DNA of 12,127 bases from positions 1-12,127 of the forward strand of contig JAEYXI010000415.1 in NCBI GenBank assembly GCA_023428515.1, read 5' to 3'. Positions 1 to 7,184 of this stretch are shown piece by piece. Numbering within the stretch: the first letter of the stretch is position 1; each line of letters starts with the position of its first letter. Under the pieces are notes generated by a model. It saw only the letters and a list, made by a program, of their open reading frames with translations. It searched no databases and was not told the DNA's origin. Source of the DNA: Pseudomonadota bacterium. Lineage in GTDB: Bacteria > Pseudomonadota > Alphaproteobacteria > Rhizobiales > Rhizobiaceae. The translations under genes were made by a program, and so were the position numbers.

Positions 1-39
1 TCTCCCCCCTTGCGGGGGAGATGTCGGCGAAGCCGACAG
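1..39. repeat. palindromic repeat copy A (double hairpin)
   Basis: Two adjacent inverted repeats are visible. Bases 1-8 pair with 14-21 (TCTCCCCC / GGGGGAGA). TGTCGGC at 22-28 pairs with GCCGACA at 32-38 around a GAA loop. The 20 bases 20-39 are identical to 2323-2342. Repeats of this double-palindrome form are common between genes in rhizobial genomes. The second hairpin closes with GCGAAGC, a sequence known to form an unusually stable DNA mini-hairpin. The left boundary may lie outside the window. Confidence 0.75.
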
Positions 40-164
40 AGGGGGTCGGAAAAGGCAGCGCTCGACCTGCCAAGCCTGCTGCAGCTTCGTCCAAATCCGC
101 TGCGCCCTCTTCAAACGCAAAAGCGGCGAAGCCGAAGCCCCGCCGCTCCACGCAAAGCTACTAG
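1..164 (+). CDS. possible 3' end of a gene entering from the left (Ala/Lys/Pro-rich tail)
   Basis: An open frame without stops runs from base 3 to a TAG at 162-164, so a gene may enter from outside the window. The last 38 residues are low-complexity, rich in Ala, Lys, Pro and Ser, and end in RRSTQSY, like a basic disordered C-terminal tail. The first part of the frame is the translation of the palindromic repeat at 1-39 and reads SPLAGEMSAKPTEGV. The stop lies 9 bases from the convergent peroxiredoxin stop, a normal spacing. No family is recognisable. The open frame could also be chance in GC-rich DNA, with the true upstream gene ending before the repeat; a terminator-like hairpin for the opposite strand overlaps it. 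Confidence 0.4.
   Translation, partial: SPLAGEMSAKPTEGVGKGSARPAKPAAASSKSAAPSSNAKAAKPKPRRSTQSY
112..147 (-). terminator. candidate intrinsic terminator after the peroxiredoxin gene
   Basis: On the - strand, AGCGGCG (147-141) pairs with CGCCGCT (128-122) around a 12-base loop, and a T-rich run (CTTTTGCGTTT) follows at about 122-112. The stem starts 26 bases beyond the peroxiredoxin stop, the expected place for a Rho-independent terminator. The T-tract is interrupted, so strength is uncertain. It overlaps the last codons of the possible + strand ORF. Confidence 0.45.
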
Positions 165-173
165 CGCTTAAGC

Positions 174-656
174 TCAGAGCTGCCCGAGAATGTGGGCCGC
201 GCCGGATTCGTTGACGCCGGGCTTGGTCTCGACATTGACGGCCTTCACCACGCCGTCCTCGGCGATCAGCGAGAAGCGCTTGTTGCGGAAACCCATGCCG
301 TTCTGGCTGAGGTCGAGGTCCAGCCCCGTCGCGCGTGCGAAATCCCCGCTGCCGTCGGCGAGGAAGAGGATCTTGCCTTCGCCGCCGGTGAAGCGCGCCC
401 AAGCACCCATCACGAAGGCGTCGTTCGTGGCGACGACCGCGATCGTGTCCACGCCGCGCGCCTTGATCGCGTCGAAGTTGTCCAGGTAGCCGGGCAGGTG
501 GTTGTTGCTGCAGGTCGGCGTGAAGGCGCCGGGAACGCCGAACAGCACGACCTTCTTGCCGGCGAAGATATCCGCCGTCGTCAGGTCCTTCGCCCCGTCG
601 GCGGTCATCGTCTTGAACGTGGCTTCCGGCAGTTTTTCGCCAACGGCAATGGTCAT
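174..656 (-). CDS. Prx5-type peroxiredoxin (AhpC/TSA superfamily, 1-Cys)
   Basis: This 160-residue protein is full length for the Prx5 (PRDX5/redoxin) family of cytosolic thiol peroxidases, which reduce H2O2 and alkyl hydroperoxides. The active-site motif PGAFTPTCS is at 42-50 with peroxidatic Cys49; Thr46 and the family arginine (about Arg127) are present. Cys49 is the only cysteine, so there is no resolving Cys equivalent to Cys151 of human PRDX5. By family knowledge, recycling would then use glutathione/glutaredoxin or another external thiol. The ATG at 656-654 has a good GAGGA ribosome site (668-664) 7 bases upstream. It lies 87 bases downstream of the DsbD-alpha-like gene on the same strand and may be co-transcribed or have its own promoter in that gap. 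Substrate and reductant are inferred. Confidence 0.93.
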   Translation of the reverse strand: MTIAVGEKLPEATFKTMTADGAKDLTTADIFAGKKVVLFGVPGAFTPTCSNNHLPGYLDNFDAIKARGVDTIAVVATNDAFVMGAWARFTGGEGKILFLADGSGDFARATGLDLDLSQNGMGFRNKRFSLIAEDGVVKAVNVETKPGVNESGAAHILGQL

Positions 657-690
657 CGTGATATCCTCGCTTGGGTCGGACAGTCAGTTA

Positions 691-710
691 CCGATTTATA
701 CCGTTATCGG
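691..710. promoter_or_regulatory. inverted repeat in the peroxiredoxin 5' region
   Basis: CCGAT (691-695) and ATCGG (706-710) form a short inverted repeat with a 10-base AT-rich spacer that contains TATAAA on the - strand. It sits 35-54 bases upstream of the peroxiredoxin ATG, where a promoter or operator would be expected. The arms are only 5 bases, so chance is a real alternative. No convincing -35 element at normal spacing was found. Confidence 0.2.
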
Positions 711-743
711 CAACCGCCGCTCCGGCAATCTCGATGGTCCAGA

Positions 744-1556
744 TCAGAAATAGGGCAGGACGCCGTTCACCGCGCCGGTGTCGGTCACCAGCGTATAGTG
801 TAACCCCGTTCCAGCAGGCTTTTCGTCGGGCCGGGTCACCTCCAGGGAAAAGAAGGTCTTGCCGTCGCGCTCTTCCTTGACCGGCTTTGCGAACACATAG
901 CCGTCCTCGCCCGCGATGAAGAGATCGGCGTTCTCGGAGTTGCCAGGGAATACCGCTTCGAGCATCGCCTTTGCCTCGCCGCTCTTTTCCGTGAGCTTTA
1001 GGCCGAATTCGGCCGTGGCTGCCGGAGGCACGGCGGCGAAGGCTTTTTCGACCGTAGCAGTGTCGTCGGGATTATCAGGGTCGCTGCCGGGGTCGAGCGC
1101 CAGTTTCGCCTGCACCGGAACGCAGATCGTCTCGCAGACGCCGAGGAAGACGTCCGCGTCGATCGCGGCGGAGCCGGCAGGATCCTTGAGCGTGAACGTC
1201 ACCGGCAGGGCGATCGGATAGTCGTAGCCTGCCCATTTGAAGTCGCCTTCGTCGTGCCACTGCGGGGCCGGGAAATCCAGACGCGCCGAGACGATGTTGG
1301 GGTTCGACAGAGCGTCGATCGTTGGCGGAACGCCGGCGTCGCCGGGGTCGCGCCAGTAGGTCTTCCAGCCGGGCTTCAGCTCGATGTCGAGAACGCCCTT
1401 GAGCCGGCCTTCCGCGTCCGGCACGCCCGCCGTCACCAGCCTTATGCGCGCGCCTTCCATCTCGAACCAGTTGCTGGACGACGCCTGGGCCTGCCCGCAG
1501 GCAAGCAGCGTCACGGAGATTGCGTATGTGGACAGAGCTTTCATTGCGGGCGACAT
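744..1556 (-). CDS. secreted DsbD alpha-domain-like protein
   Basis: From the ATG at 1556 this is 270 residues. A signal peptide covers about residues 1-26 (basic start, hydrophobic stretch, AQA-SS cleavage site). LLAC at 17-20 could alternatively be read as a weak lipobox. The mature part resembles the DsbD N-terminal (alpha) domain family, with [15 protein letters not shown] at 64-78, WAGYDYP at 108-114, and a cysteine pair C141-ETI-C145. In E. coli DsbD the alpha domain receives electrons from the membrane beta domain and passes them to periplasmic partners. Here there is no transmembrane beta or thioredoxin-like gamma domain, so the electron donor is unknown. An upstream ATG at 1655 is possible but would put non-signal sequence ahead of the signal peptide; ATG 1544 is the other candidate. 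The peroxiredoxin gene follows on the same strand. Confidence 0.85.
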   Translation of the reverse strand: MSPAMKALSTYAISVTLLACGQAQASSSNWFEMEGARIRLVTAGVPDAEGRLKGVLDIELKPGWKTYWRDPGDAGVPPTIDALSNPNIVSARLDFPAPQWHDEGDFKWAGYDYPIALPVTFTLKDPAGSAAIDADVFLGVCETICVPVQAKLALDPGSDPDNPDDTATVEKAFAAVPPAATAEFGLKLTEKSGEAKAMLEAVFPGNSENADLFIAGEDGYVFAKPVKEERDGKTFFSLEVTRPDEKPAGTGLHYTLVTDTGAVNGVLPYF

Positions 1557-1648
1557 TTGAACCGTACGGCAGCGCTCCGCAACGCGCAGGGAATGGAAGG
1601 GAGCATCATTTTTGCGTGAGTCAGTCTGCTTCGTACAACCAAAGCCAT

Positions 1649-1684
1649 CTTTCATGCGAGGCCGAAACCGGCTATTTTGACCAT
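1649..1684 (+). promoter_or_regulatory. candidate yqgE promoter, possibly giving a leaderless transcript
   Basis: CTTTCA at 1649-1654 and TATTTT at 1673-1678 are separated by 18 bases, a plausible -35/-10 pair. Transcription would then start at about 1685, the A of the yqgE ATG. No Shine-Dalgarno sequence is visible just before that ATG, which fits leaderless initiation. This is inference from sequence alone; both hexamers are imperfect. Confidence 0.25.
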
Positions 1685-2290
1685 ATGGACCTTTTGCGGC
1701 AGAAAAAATCCGCAGTCCGCGGATTTCTCGACGACCAGTTCCTCATCGCCATGCCCGGCATGAAGGACGATCGTTTTGCTCGCTCCGTCATCTATGTCTG
1801 CGCCCATAGCGACGAAGGCGCCATGGGCCTGATCATCAACCAGGCCCAGCAGATGCAGTTCCCCGACCTTCTCGTCCAACTCGGCATCATGGACGAGCAG
1901 GAGGCGATCCGCCTGCCGCGCAAGACGCGCGACTTCGTTGTGCGCAATGGCGGACCGGTCGACCGCAGCCGCGGTTTCGTGCTGCATTCCGGCGACTACA
2001 CGGTGGAATCCTCGCTGCCGGTGTCGAATGACATCTGCCTGACGGCGACCGTCGACATCTTGCGCGCCATCTCCGCCGGCCGCGGCCCACGCCATGCGCT
2101 GATGGCGCTCGGCTATTCGGGGTGGGGCGCCGGCCAACTTGAGACCGAGATTGCGGAGAACGGCTGGCTGACCTGCCCGGCCACGCCGGACCTCCTCTTC
2201 GACGCCGACATCGATCGCAAATACGATCGCATCCTCGCCTCGATCGGCATCGACCTCGCCCATCTCAGCCACACCGCCGGCCACGCTTAG
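1685..2290 (+). CDS. yqgE: YqgE/AlgH family protein
   Basis: This 201-residue protein (MDLLRQKKS at the start) matches the YqgE/AlgH (UPF0301, DUF179) family, whose biochemical role is not established. Family features seen are FLIAMPGM (residues 19-26), the [18 protein letters not shown] segment (about 35-52), VRNGGPVD, and the C-terminal [15 protein letters not shown] segment. No signal peptide or membrane segment is visible, consistent with a cytosolic protein. ATG 1685 was chosen because family members start close to the FLxxxFLIAMP block; the frame stays open upstream to 1520, but that extension does not look like YqgE. The gene is divergent from the DsbD-alpha-like gene, with about 130 bases between the chosen starts, and converges with the EAL gene, with repeat copy B between their stops. 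Confidence 0.93.
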   Translation: MDLLRQKKSAVRGFLDDQFLIAMPGMKDDRFARSVIYVCAHSDEGAMGLIINQAQQMQFPDLLVQLGIMDEQEAIRLPRKTRDFVVRNGGPVDRSRGFVLHSGDYTVESSLPVSNDICLTATVDILRAISAGRGPRHALMALGYSGWGAGQLETEIAENGWLTCPATPDLLFDADIDRKYDRILASIGIDLAHLSHTAGHA

Positions 2291-2298
2291 CGGCTCTT

Positions 2299-2350
2299 TC
2301 CTCGCCCCGTTTACGGGGAGAGGATGTCGGCGAAGCCGACAGGTGAGGGG
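2299..2350. repeat. palindromic repeat copy B between convergent genes
   Basis: The first hairpin has CCCCGT (2305-2310) pairing with ACGGGG (2313-2318) around TT; past one mismatch the stem extends outward to 2299 and 2324. The second has TGTCGGC (2325-2331) pairing with GCCGACA (2335-2341) around GAA. Bases 2323-2342 are identical to 20-39 of copy A. The element starts 9 bases after the yqgE stop and ends 25 bases before the EAL gene stop, so it could end transcription from both sides, although no clear T-run follows either stem. Confidence 0.75.
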
Positions 2351-2374
2351 CCGCGCGACGTCTGAGGAAAGGCA

Positions 2375-5263
2375 CTACGCCTGTGTGACCGGGTACTGTT
2401 CCCTGAGCATCTTCAGCACCTGGTCGCCGGGGATCGGCGCGCCGAACATGAAGCTCTGCACATATTCGCAGCCCATCTGGCGGAGTTCCAGCGCATCGCT
2501 CTCGTCCGAGATGCCTTCGGCCACCACCGACAGCCCGAGTTCATGCGCCATGTTGACCATGGACTTGAGCAGCACGGCCCGCTTCGGCGTCGTGTCGTCG
2601 ACGAAGCTCTTGTCGATCTTGATCGTGTCGAACGGGAAGCGCGTCAGATAGGCGAGCGACGAATACCCGGTGCCGAAATCGTCGAGCGACAGGCCGATGC
2701 CGAGCTGCTTCAGCTTGGTCAGCACATGGTTCGTCTGCTCGGGGTTGTCCATCACCAGCGACTCGGTGAGTTCCAGCCTGAAGCAGCGTGGCTTCAGGTT
2801 CGCCCTTGCAATGACCGAGCGGACGTCGCTCACGAGGTCGCGGCGGATCAACTGACGGCTGGACAGGTTCACCGAAACCGAAAGTGGCGTATCGCCGATC
2901 TGCTTCTGCCAGCCGGCGAGGTCCTCCGCCGCCTTCTGCATGGCGAACAGGCCGAGCTGGACGATCAGGCCGCAACTCTCGGCAACCGGGATGAAATCCG
3001 ACGGCGGGATTTGCCCGCGCCGCGGGTGATCCCAGCGCAGCAACGCCTCGAAGCCGGCCACGGTGCCGTCTTCCAGCCGCACGATCGGCTGGTAGGCCAG
3101 CGTGAATTCCTTGCGCTCCGTCGCCCGGCGCAGGTCGGATTCGAGTTGCAGACGGTCGGTGCCGACCGAGCGGAAAGCCGGGCGGAACGGTTCGATGCGA
3201 TCGCCGCCGAAGCGCTTCGCCTGGTGCATGGCGAGTTCGGCGTCCTTGACCATGTCCTCGGCAGTATTCTGCGAGTTCGTCCAGGTGATCAGGCCGATGG
3301 AGGCCGTGAGCACGATCTCGCGCTTGGCGAAATTGATCGGCGCGCGGATCGCCTGCTTGATCGCGTCGGCTACGCCTGCGATGCGGGCCGGATCCTGCTC
3401 CGACAGCAGCATCAGCGCGAACTGGTCGCCGGCGAAGCGCGACAGCGAATCCTTGGGTTTCAGCAGCCTATGCAGGCGTCTTGCGATGGTGAGCAGGATC
3501 GTGTCGCCGGCCGAGATGCCCAGTCCGTCATTCACCTGCTTGAAGCGGTCGATGTCGATCACGAAGACGGTCGGCTGGATCTTGTCCTCCGACTTGGCGA
3601 CCGAGATGATCGCCTCCAGCCGGTTCATGAACAGCTCGCGATTGGGCAGGCCGGTCAAATTGTCGTGGACGGCGTCGTGCAGCAGGCGCTCTTCAGCCTT
3701 CTTCTGCTCGGTCACCTCGACCATCGTGCCGACGCAGCGGATGACTTCGCCGTCCGATCCGACCACCGGCCGCGCGCGCAGCGAGAACCAATGATAGTGG
3801 CCGTCGGCGCCGCGCAGGCGGAAGCTCTGTCCGACCTTGCCCCGGCGATGCTCCAGCACGACATCGAGCGTGGTGCGGAACGTGTCGCGGTCGTCCGAAT
3901 GCAGCGCTGGCAGCCAGGTGCGTGCCGGGCCGCCAAGGCTGTTCGGCGGCAAGCCGAGCTGCAGGCTGATGTCGGGTTTCGTCACCACGCGGTCGCGCAG
4001 CACGTCCCAGTCGAAGACGATGTCGCCCGAGCCGACCACGGCCAGCGCCTGCCGCTCCATGTCGCTGAACAAGCCCTGGTGCAGTGCGCCGCCGGCGAAG
4101 GCGTGCTGCATGACGGTGAAGCCGATGAGCAGGATGATGAGGATCAGTCCGCCGCCGAGCGCCGGCTGCACCACGTCGTTGTCGATCATGCCGGTGATCG
4201 CCATCCACGAGCCGGCGAGCCAGATGAGCACCATTACCCAACTCGGGATCAGCATGATCGCGCGGTCGTAGCCGCGTATGCCGAGATAGATGATGAGGCC
4301 GATGCCGGTGATCGCGGTGGCGGCGAAGGAGAGCCGCGCAATGCCTGCGGCCACCGCCGGGTCGATGATCGCGACGCCGGCGATCAGCACCAGGCCGCAG
4401 ATCCATACGAAGGCGCCGTAGCTGAAATGCCCGTGCCATCGGTTGAGGTTGAGATAGGCGAAGAGGAACACCACGAATGTCGCGGCGAGGCCGACCTCCG
4501 TGCCGGCTCGCCATATTTGCTCGTTGCCGGGCGATATCTCGATGATCTTGTTGAGGAAGCCGAAGTCGACGCTGATATAGGCGAGCACCGCCCAGGAAAG
4601 CGCCGCCGTCGCCGGGAACATAGACGTGCCCTTGACCACGAAGAGGATGGTCAGGAACAGCGCCAAGAGGCCCGCGATGCCGATCACGATGCCGCGGTAG
4701 AGCGTGTAGGAGTTGACCGAATCCTTGTAGGGCTCGGGGTCCCAGAGATAGACCTGTGGCAGGTTGGGCGACGCCAGCTCGGCGATGAAGGTGACCACCG
4801 CGCCGGGGTTGAGCGTGACCAGGAACACGTCGGCGTCGGGGCTTGCCTGCCGGTCGAGCGCAAAACCCTCGCTCGGCGTGATCGCCGCGATGCGGCTCGA
4901 GCCCAGGTCGGGCCAGAACAGGCCGGAGTTCACCAGTCGGAAATGCGGCGCGACGATCAGCCGGTCGAGCTGTTCGTCAGTGGTATTGGCGAGCGCGAAC
5001 ACCGCCCAGTCGCCGGAGGACCGTTCGTCATTCGCCTCCACCTCGATACGGCGCACGATGCCGTCGGGACCGGGGGCCGTCGAAACCTGGAAGTTCTCGC
5101 CCTGGTTCTGGTAGATCTGGACTGCGCCGGAGAGGTCGAGGGCGACATTGTCGCGCGAAATCTTGATCGGCTCGATCGCCAGCGCACCCGTCGCCGCGCA
5201 AAGCACGGCGACCGCCGCCAGGGCAAATGCGGCAAGCCGCGCTTTGAGGAAATCGATCGCCAA
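2375..5263 (-). CDS. membrane 7TM-PAS-GGDEF-EAL protein, probable c-di-GMP phosphodiesterase
   Basis: This 962-residue protein starts with a signal peptide or anchor (1-30). An extracytoplasmic domain (about 31-185) and roughly seven membrane helices (about 190-388) follow, resembling the 7TMR-DISM sensor arrangement. A PAS/PAC domain (about 402-520) leads into GGDEF and EAL domains. The GGDEF signature is degenerate, AGDQF at 611-615, so cyclase activity is unlikely; it may bind GTP or be structural. The EAL domain keeps EAL (739-741), VNLSS (798-802), the LELTES glutamates (about 831-834), DDFGTGYSS (861-869), IKIDKSFV and VVAEG, so c-di-GMP hydrolysis is expected. The start is TTG at 5263-5261 with AAAGGA six bases upstream, inside the last codons of the acetyltransferase gene. 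It is the last gene of the thrC operon. The sensed signal is unknown. Confidence 0.92.
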   Translation of the reverse strand: MAIDFLKARLAAFALAAVAVLCAATGALAIEPIKISRDNVALDLSGAVQIYQNQGENFQVSTAPGPDGIVRRIEVEANDERSSGDWAVFALANTTDEQLDRLIVAPHFRLVNSGLFWPDLGSSRIAAITPSEGFALDRQASPDADVFLVTLNPGAVVTFIAELASPNLPQVYLWDPEPYKDSVNSYTLYRGIVIGIAGLLALFLTILFVVKGTSMFPATAALSWAVLAYISVDFGFLNKIIEISPGNEQIWRAGTEVGLAATFVVFLFAYLNLNRWHGHFSYGAFVWICGLVLIAGVAIIDPAVAAGIARLSFAATAITGIGLIIYLGIRGYDRAIMLIPSWVMVLIWLAGSWMAITGMIDNDVVQPALGGGLILIILLIGFTVMQHAFAGGALHQGLFSDMERQALAVVGSGDIVFDWDVLRDRVVTKPDISLQLGLPPNSLGGPARTWLPALHSDDRDTFRTTLDVVLEHRRGKVGQSFRLRGADGHYHWFSLRARPVVGSDGEVIRCVGTMVEVTEQKKAEERLLHDAVHDNLTGLPNRELFMNRLEAIISVAKSEDKIQPTVFVIDIDRFKQVNDGLGISAGDTILLTIARRLHRLLKPKDSLSRFAGDQFALMLLSEQDPARIAGVADAIKQAIRAPINFAKREIVLTASIGLITWTNSQNTAEDMVKDAELAMHQAKRFGGDRIEPFRPAFRSVGTDRLQLESDLRRATERKEFTLAYQPIVRLEDGTVAGFEALLRWDHPRRGQIPPSDFIPVAESCGLIVQLGLFAMQKAAEDLAGWQKQIGDTPLSVSVNLSSRQLIRRDLVSDVRSVIARANLKPRCFRLELTESLVMDNPEQTNHVLTKLKQLGIGLSLDDFGTGYSSLAYLTRFPFDTIKIDKSFVDDTTPKRAVLLKSMVNMAHELGLSVVAEGISDESDALELRQMGCEYVQSFMFGAPIPGDQVLKMLREQYPVTQA

Positions 5264-5265
5264 TA

Positions 5266-5862
5266 TCAGTCCTTTGTCCTGGCATCGCGCCGATCGCCAG
5301 CGATCAGCGCGTAGAGATAATGATCCTGCCAGCCGCCATTGATCTTCAAATAGGAACGCAACAGCCCTTCGCGCGTGAATCCGGCTTTTTCAAGCACACG
5401 GATCGACCGCTTGTTTCCGGGAATACAGGCAGCCTCGATCCGGTGCAACCGCATCGTTTCAAACGCATGGCGTGCAAGCAGGTCGAGCGCATCGACCATG
5501 AAGCCCTGTCCGGCGTATCTTTCGCCGATCCAATAGCCGATATGGCCTGATTTCGCGACGCCGTGGCGGATATTCCCCAGGGTCACGCCGCCGAGCAGCT
5601 TTCCCGATTTAGCCTCGAAGATGAAATAGGCGATCGCCGCGCCGCGGGCGAAGTCCTCGTGGTAGCGCCGCAGGCGATAGCGCCAGGCCGATTTTTCCAG
5701 CTCGTCCGGCGCCCAGCTTGGCTCCCAGGGCTCCAGGAAGGCGCGACTGTCGCTGCGAAGCTTGGCCCATTCTGCATAGTCACGCGACACCGGCAGCCTG
5801 AGTATGACCCGTTCGCCCTTCAGCGCAGGAGGATCGCGCCGGAAGAACGGAAGCGCAAGCAT
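5266..5862 (-). CDS. GNAT acetyltransferase, RimJ/RimL-like
   Basis: This 198-residue protein has the fold signature of the GNAT family acetyltransferases that resemble RimJ and RimL, which acetylate N-termini of ribosomal proteins. Seen are GERVILRLP near residue 16, a core strand with GGVTLGNIRHG, the YWIGERYAGQGFMVDAL acetyl-CoA loop (the usual RxxGxG/A is here RYAGQG), and the C-terminal IPGNKRSIRVLEKAGFTREG segment. It is cytosolic, with no signal peptide. It lies 15 bases after the M16 peptidase gene and 2 bases before the EAL gene, so it is inside the operon. The actual acceptor is not predictable; many RimJ-like proteins have other targets, including small molecules or antibiotics. 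Confidence 0.9.
   Translation of the reverse strand: MLALPFFRRDPPALKGERVILRLPVSRDYAEWAKLRSDSRAFLEPWEPSWAPDELEKSAWRYRLRRYHEDFARGAAIAYFIFEAKSGKLLGGVTLGNIRHGVAKSGHIGYWIGERYAGQGFMVDALDLLARHAFETMRLHRIEAACIPGNKRSIRVLEKAGFTREGLLRSYLKINGGWQDHYLYALIAGDRRDARTKD
5270..5275 (-). promoter_or_regulatory. ribosome binding site deciding the TTG start of the EAL gene
   Basis: AAAGGA on the - strand lies 6 bases before TTG 5263-5261 and within the final codons of the upstream acetyltransferase gene, whose TGA is at 5268-5266. No ATG or GTG start is available nearby, so this site supports the TTG start and suggests translational coupling of the two genes. Confidence 0.6.
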
Positions 5863-5877
5863 GTGGCTGTTGCCGGA

Positions 5878-7170
5878 TCAGACCGCGCGTCGGCGCAGGC
5901 TCGTCTCCTGACCCGGAAGCGCGTCGCGGATCGACTCGTAGGGAGCAAGCTTGCCGACCGGACCCACGGCCGCGATCGTTGGCGTGGTGGAGAAGAGACG
6001 TGAGGAAAGGTCCCTGAGGCGCTCGATCGTCAGGGCCGAAAGCCTCTCCATCAGCTCCTCCTTGGCGATCGGGCGACCGAACAGCAGGAGCTGGCGGGCG
6101 ATCTGCGAAGCGCGGCTCGAAGCGCTTTCTCCCGACATGATAAGGCCCGCACGATACTGCGCGCGGGCCCTGTCGAGTTCGTCTTGTGCGATGTTTTCAC
6201 CGGCCTTCTGAAGCTCGTCCACGATGACGGGAATGAGCTTGGAGATATCGCTTTGCCCCGTCGCCGAATGGACGCCGAAGATGCCGGTGTCCGAGAAGCC
6301 CCAGTGGAAGGCGTAGACCGAGTAGCAGAGGCCGCGTTTCTCGCGCACCTCCTGGAAGAGCCTCGACGACATGCCGCCGCCCAGGATCATCGACAGCACC
6401 TGTGAGGCGTAGAAGTCGCGCACGTGATAGGCGCGACCCTCGAAGCCGAGGATGATCTGCGCGGCCATCAGGTCACGGTTCTCGCGATAGTCGCCGCCGA
6501 TATACTGGGCATAGGTCGGCACCAAGCTGTCGGACTTGCTGCGGAACGAGCCAAGCCGCTTCTCGACCTCGCGCACGAAGTCGTCGTGCTGCACGTCGCC
6601 GGCTGCGACCACCACCATGCGCTCGGCGCCGTACTGCCGGTTGATGAAGTCGTGGATCTGGCGCGACGTGAAGGATTTCACCGTCTCCGGCGTGCCGAGG
6701 ATCGAGCGGCCGATCGTCTGGTGCCGGTATCCGGTCTCGGTGAACTTGTCGAAGACGATGTCGTCGGGCGTGTCGTGGGCGGCGCCGATCTCCTGCAGGA
6801 TGACATGCTGCTCGCGCTCGAGCTCGCCGGGATCGAATTTGGACTCGGTCAGGATGTCGGCGAGGATGTCGATGGCGAGCGGTACGTCGTCGCCCAGCAC
6901 GCGGGCATAGTAGGAGGTCGTCTCGACGCTGGTGGCGGCATTGATCTCGCCGCCGACATTCTCGATCTCCGAGGCGATCTGGAAGGCGCTGCGCCGCGCC
7001 GTTCCCTTGAACGCCATGTGTTCCAGAAGATGCGCCATCCCATGCTCGTCGTCGCGTTCGTTTCGCGCGCCGGACTTGACCCAGACGCCGAGTGCAACGG
7101 ATTCGATGCTTGGAAGGGTTTCGGTTGCGACTGTCAGGCCGTTCGACAGACGGCTTACCTCAACACCCAT
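5878..7170 (-). CDS. M16 family zinc metallopeptidase (mitochondrial processing peptidase-like)
   Basis: This 430-residue protein matches single-chain bacterial M16B peptidases related to the beta subunit of mitochondrial processing peptidase. The inverted zinc motif HLLEH is at 47-51 (His47, Glu50 catalytic, His51), and the third zinc ligand is likely Glu127, 76 residues later in the EREQHVILQE segment. The second, non-catalytic half holds the REKRGLCYSVYAF segment typical of the family, including the substrate-contacting Arg/Tyr region. There is no signal peptide, so it is probably cytosolic. The ATG at 7170 follows AGGGAG, which overlaps the thrC stop 14 bases upstream. Placement next to thrC is, from memory, common in rhizobia. 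Its natural substrate is unknown. Confidence 0.94.
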   Translation of the reverse strand: MGVEVSRLSNGLTVATETLPSIESVALGVWVKSGARNERDDEHGMAHLLEHMAFKGTARRSAFQIASEIENVGGEINAATSVETTSYYARVLGDDVPLAIDILADILTESKFDPGELEREQHVILQEIGAAHDTPDDIVFDKFTETGYRHQTIGRSILGTPETVKSFTSRQIHDFINRQYGAERMVVVAAGDVQHDDFVREVEKRLGSFRSKSDSLVPTYAQYIGGDYRENRDLMAAQIILGFEGRAYHVRDFYASQVLSMILGGGMSSRLFQEVREKRGLCYSVYAFHWGFSDTGIFGVHSATGQSDISKLIPVIVDELQKAGENIAQDELDRARAQYRAGLIMSGESASSRASQIARQLLLFGRPIAKEELMERLSALTIERLRDLSSRLFSTTPTIAAVGPVGKLAPYESIRDALPGQETSLRRRAV

Positions 7171-7184
7171 ATAGACTTAACTCC

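Noticed and set aside
1557..1655. Upstream ATG extending the DsbD-alpha-like protein by 33 residues.
   Set aside because: It would bury the signal peptide behind a polar, charged segment and run almost to the divergent yqgE start.
1520..1684. N-terminal extension of yqgE by 55 codons.
   Set aside because: The extra residues do not look like the YqgE family, and the extension would overlap the start of the divergent DsbD-alpha-like gene.
2543..5314. A 923-codon open frame on the + strand opposite the EAL gene.
   Set aside because: It is fully antisense to a gene with clear GGDEF/EAL/PAS motifs. Its product is rich in Arg, Asp, Glu, His and Ala with no domain, as expected when high-GC codon bias removes stops from the opposite strand.
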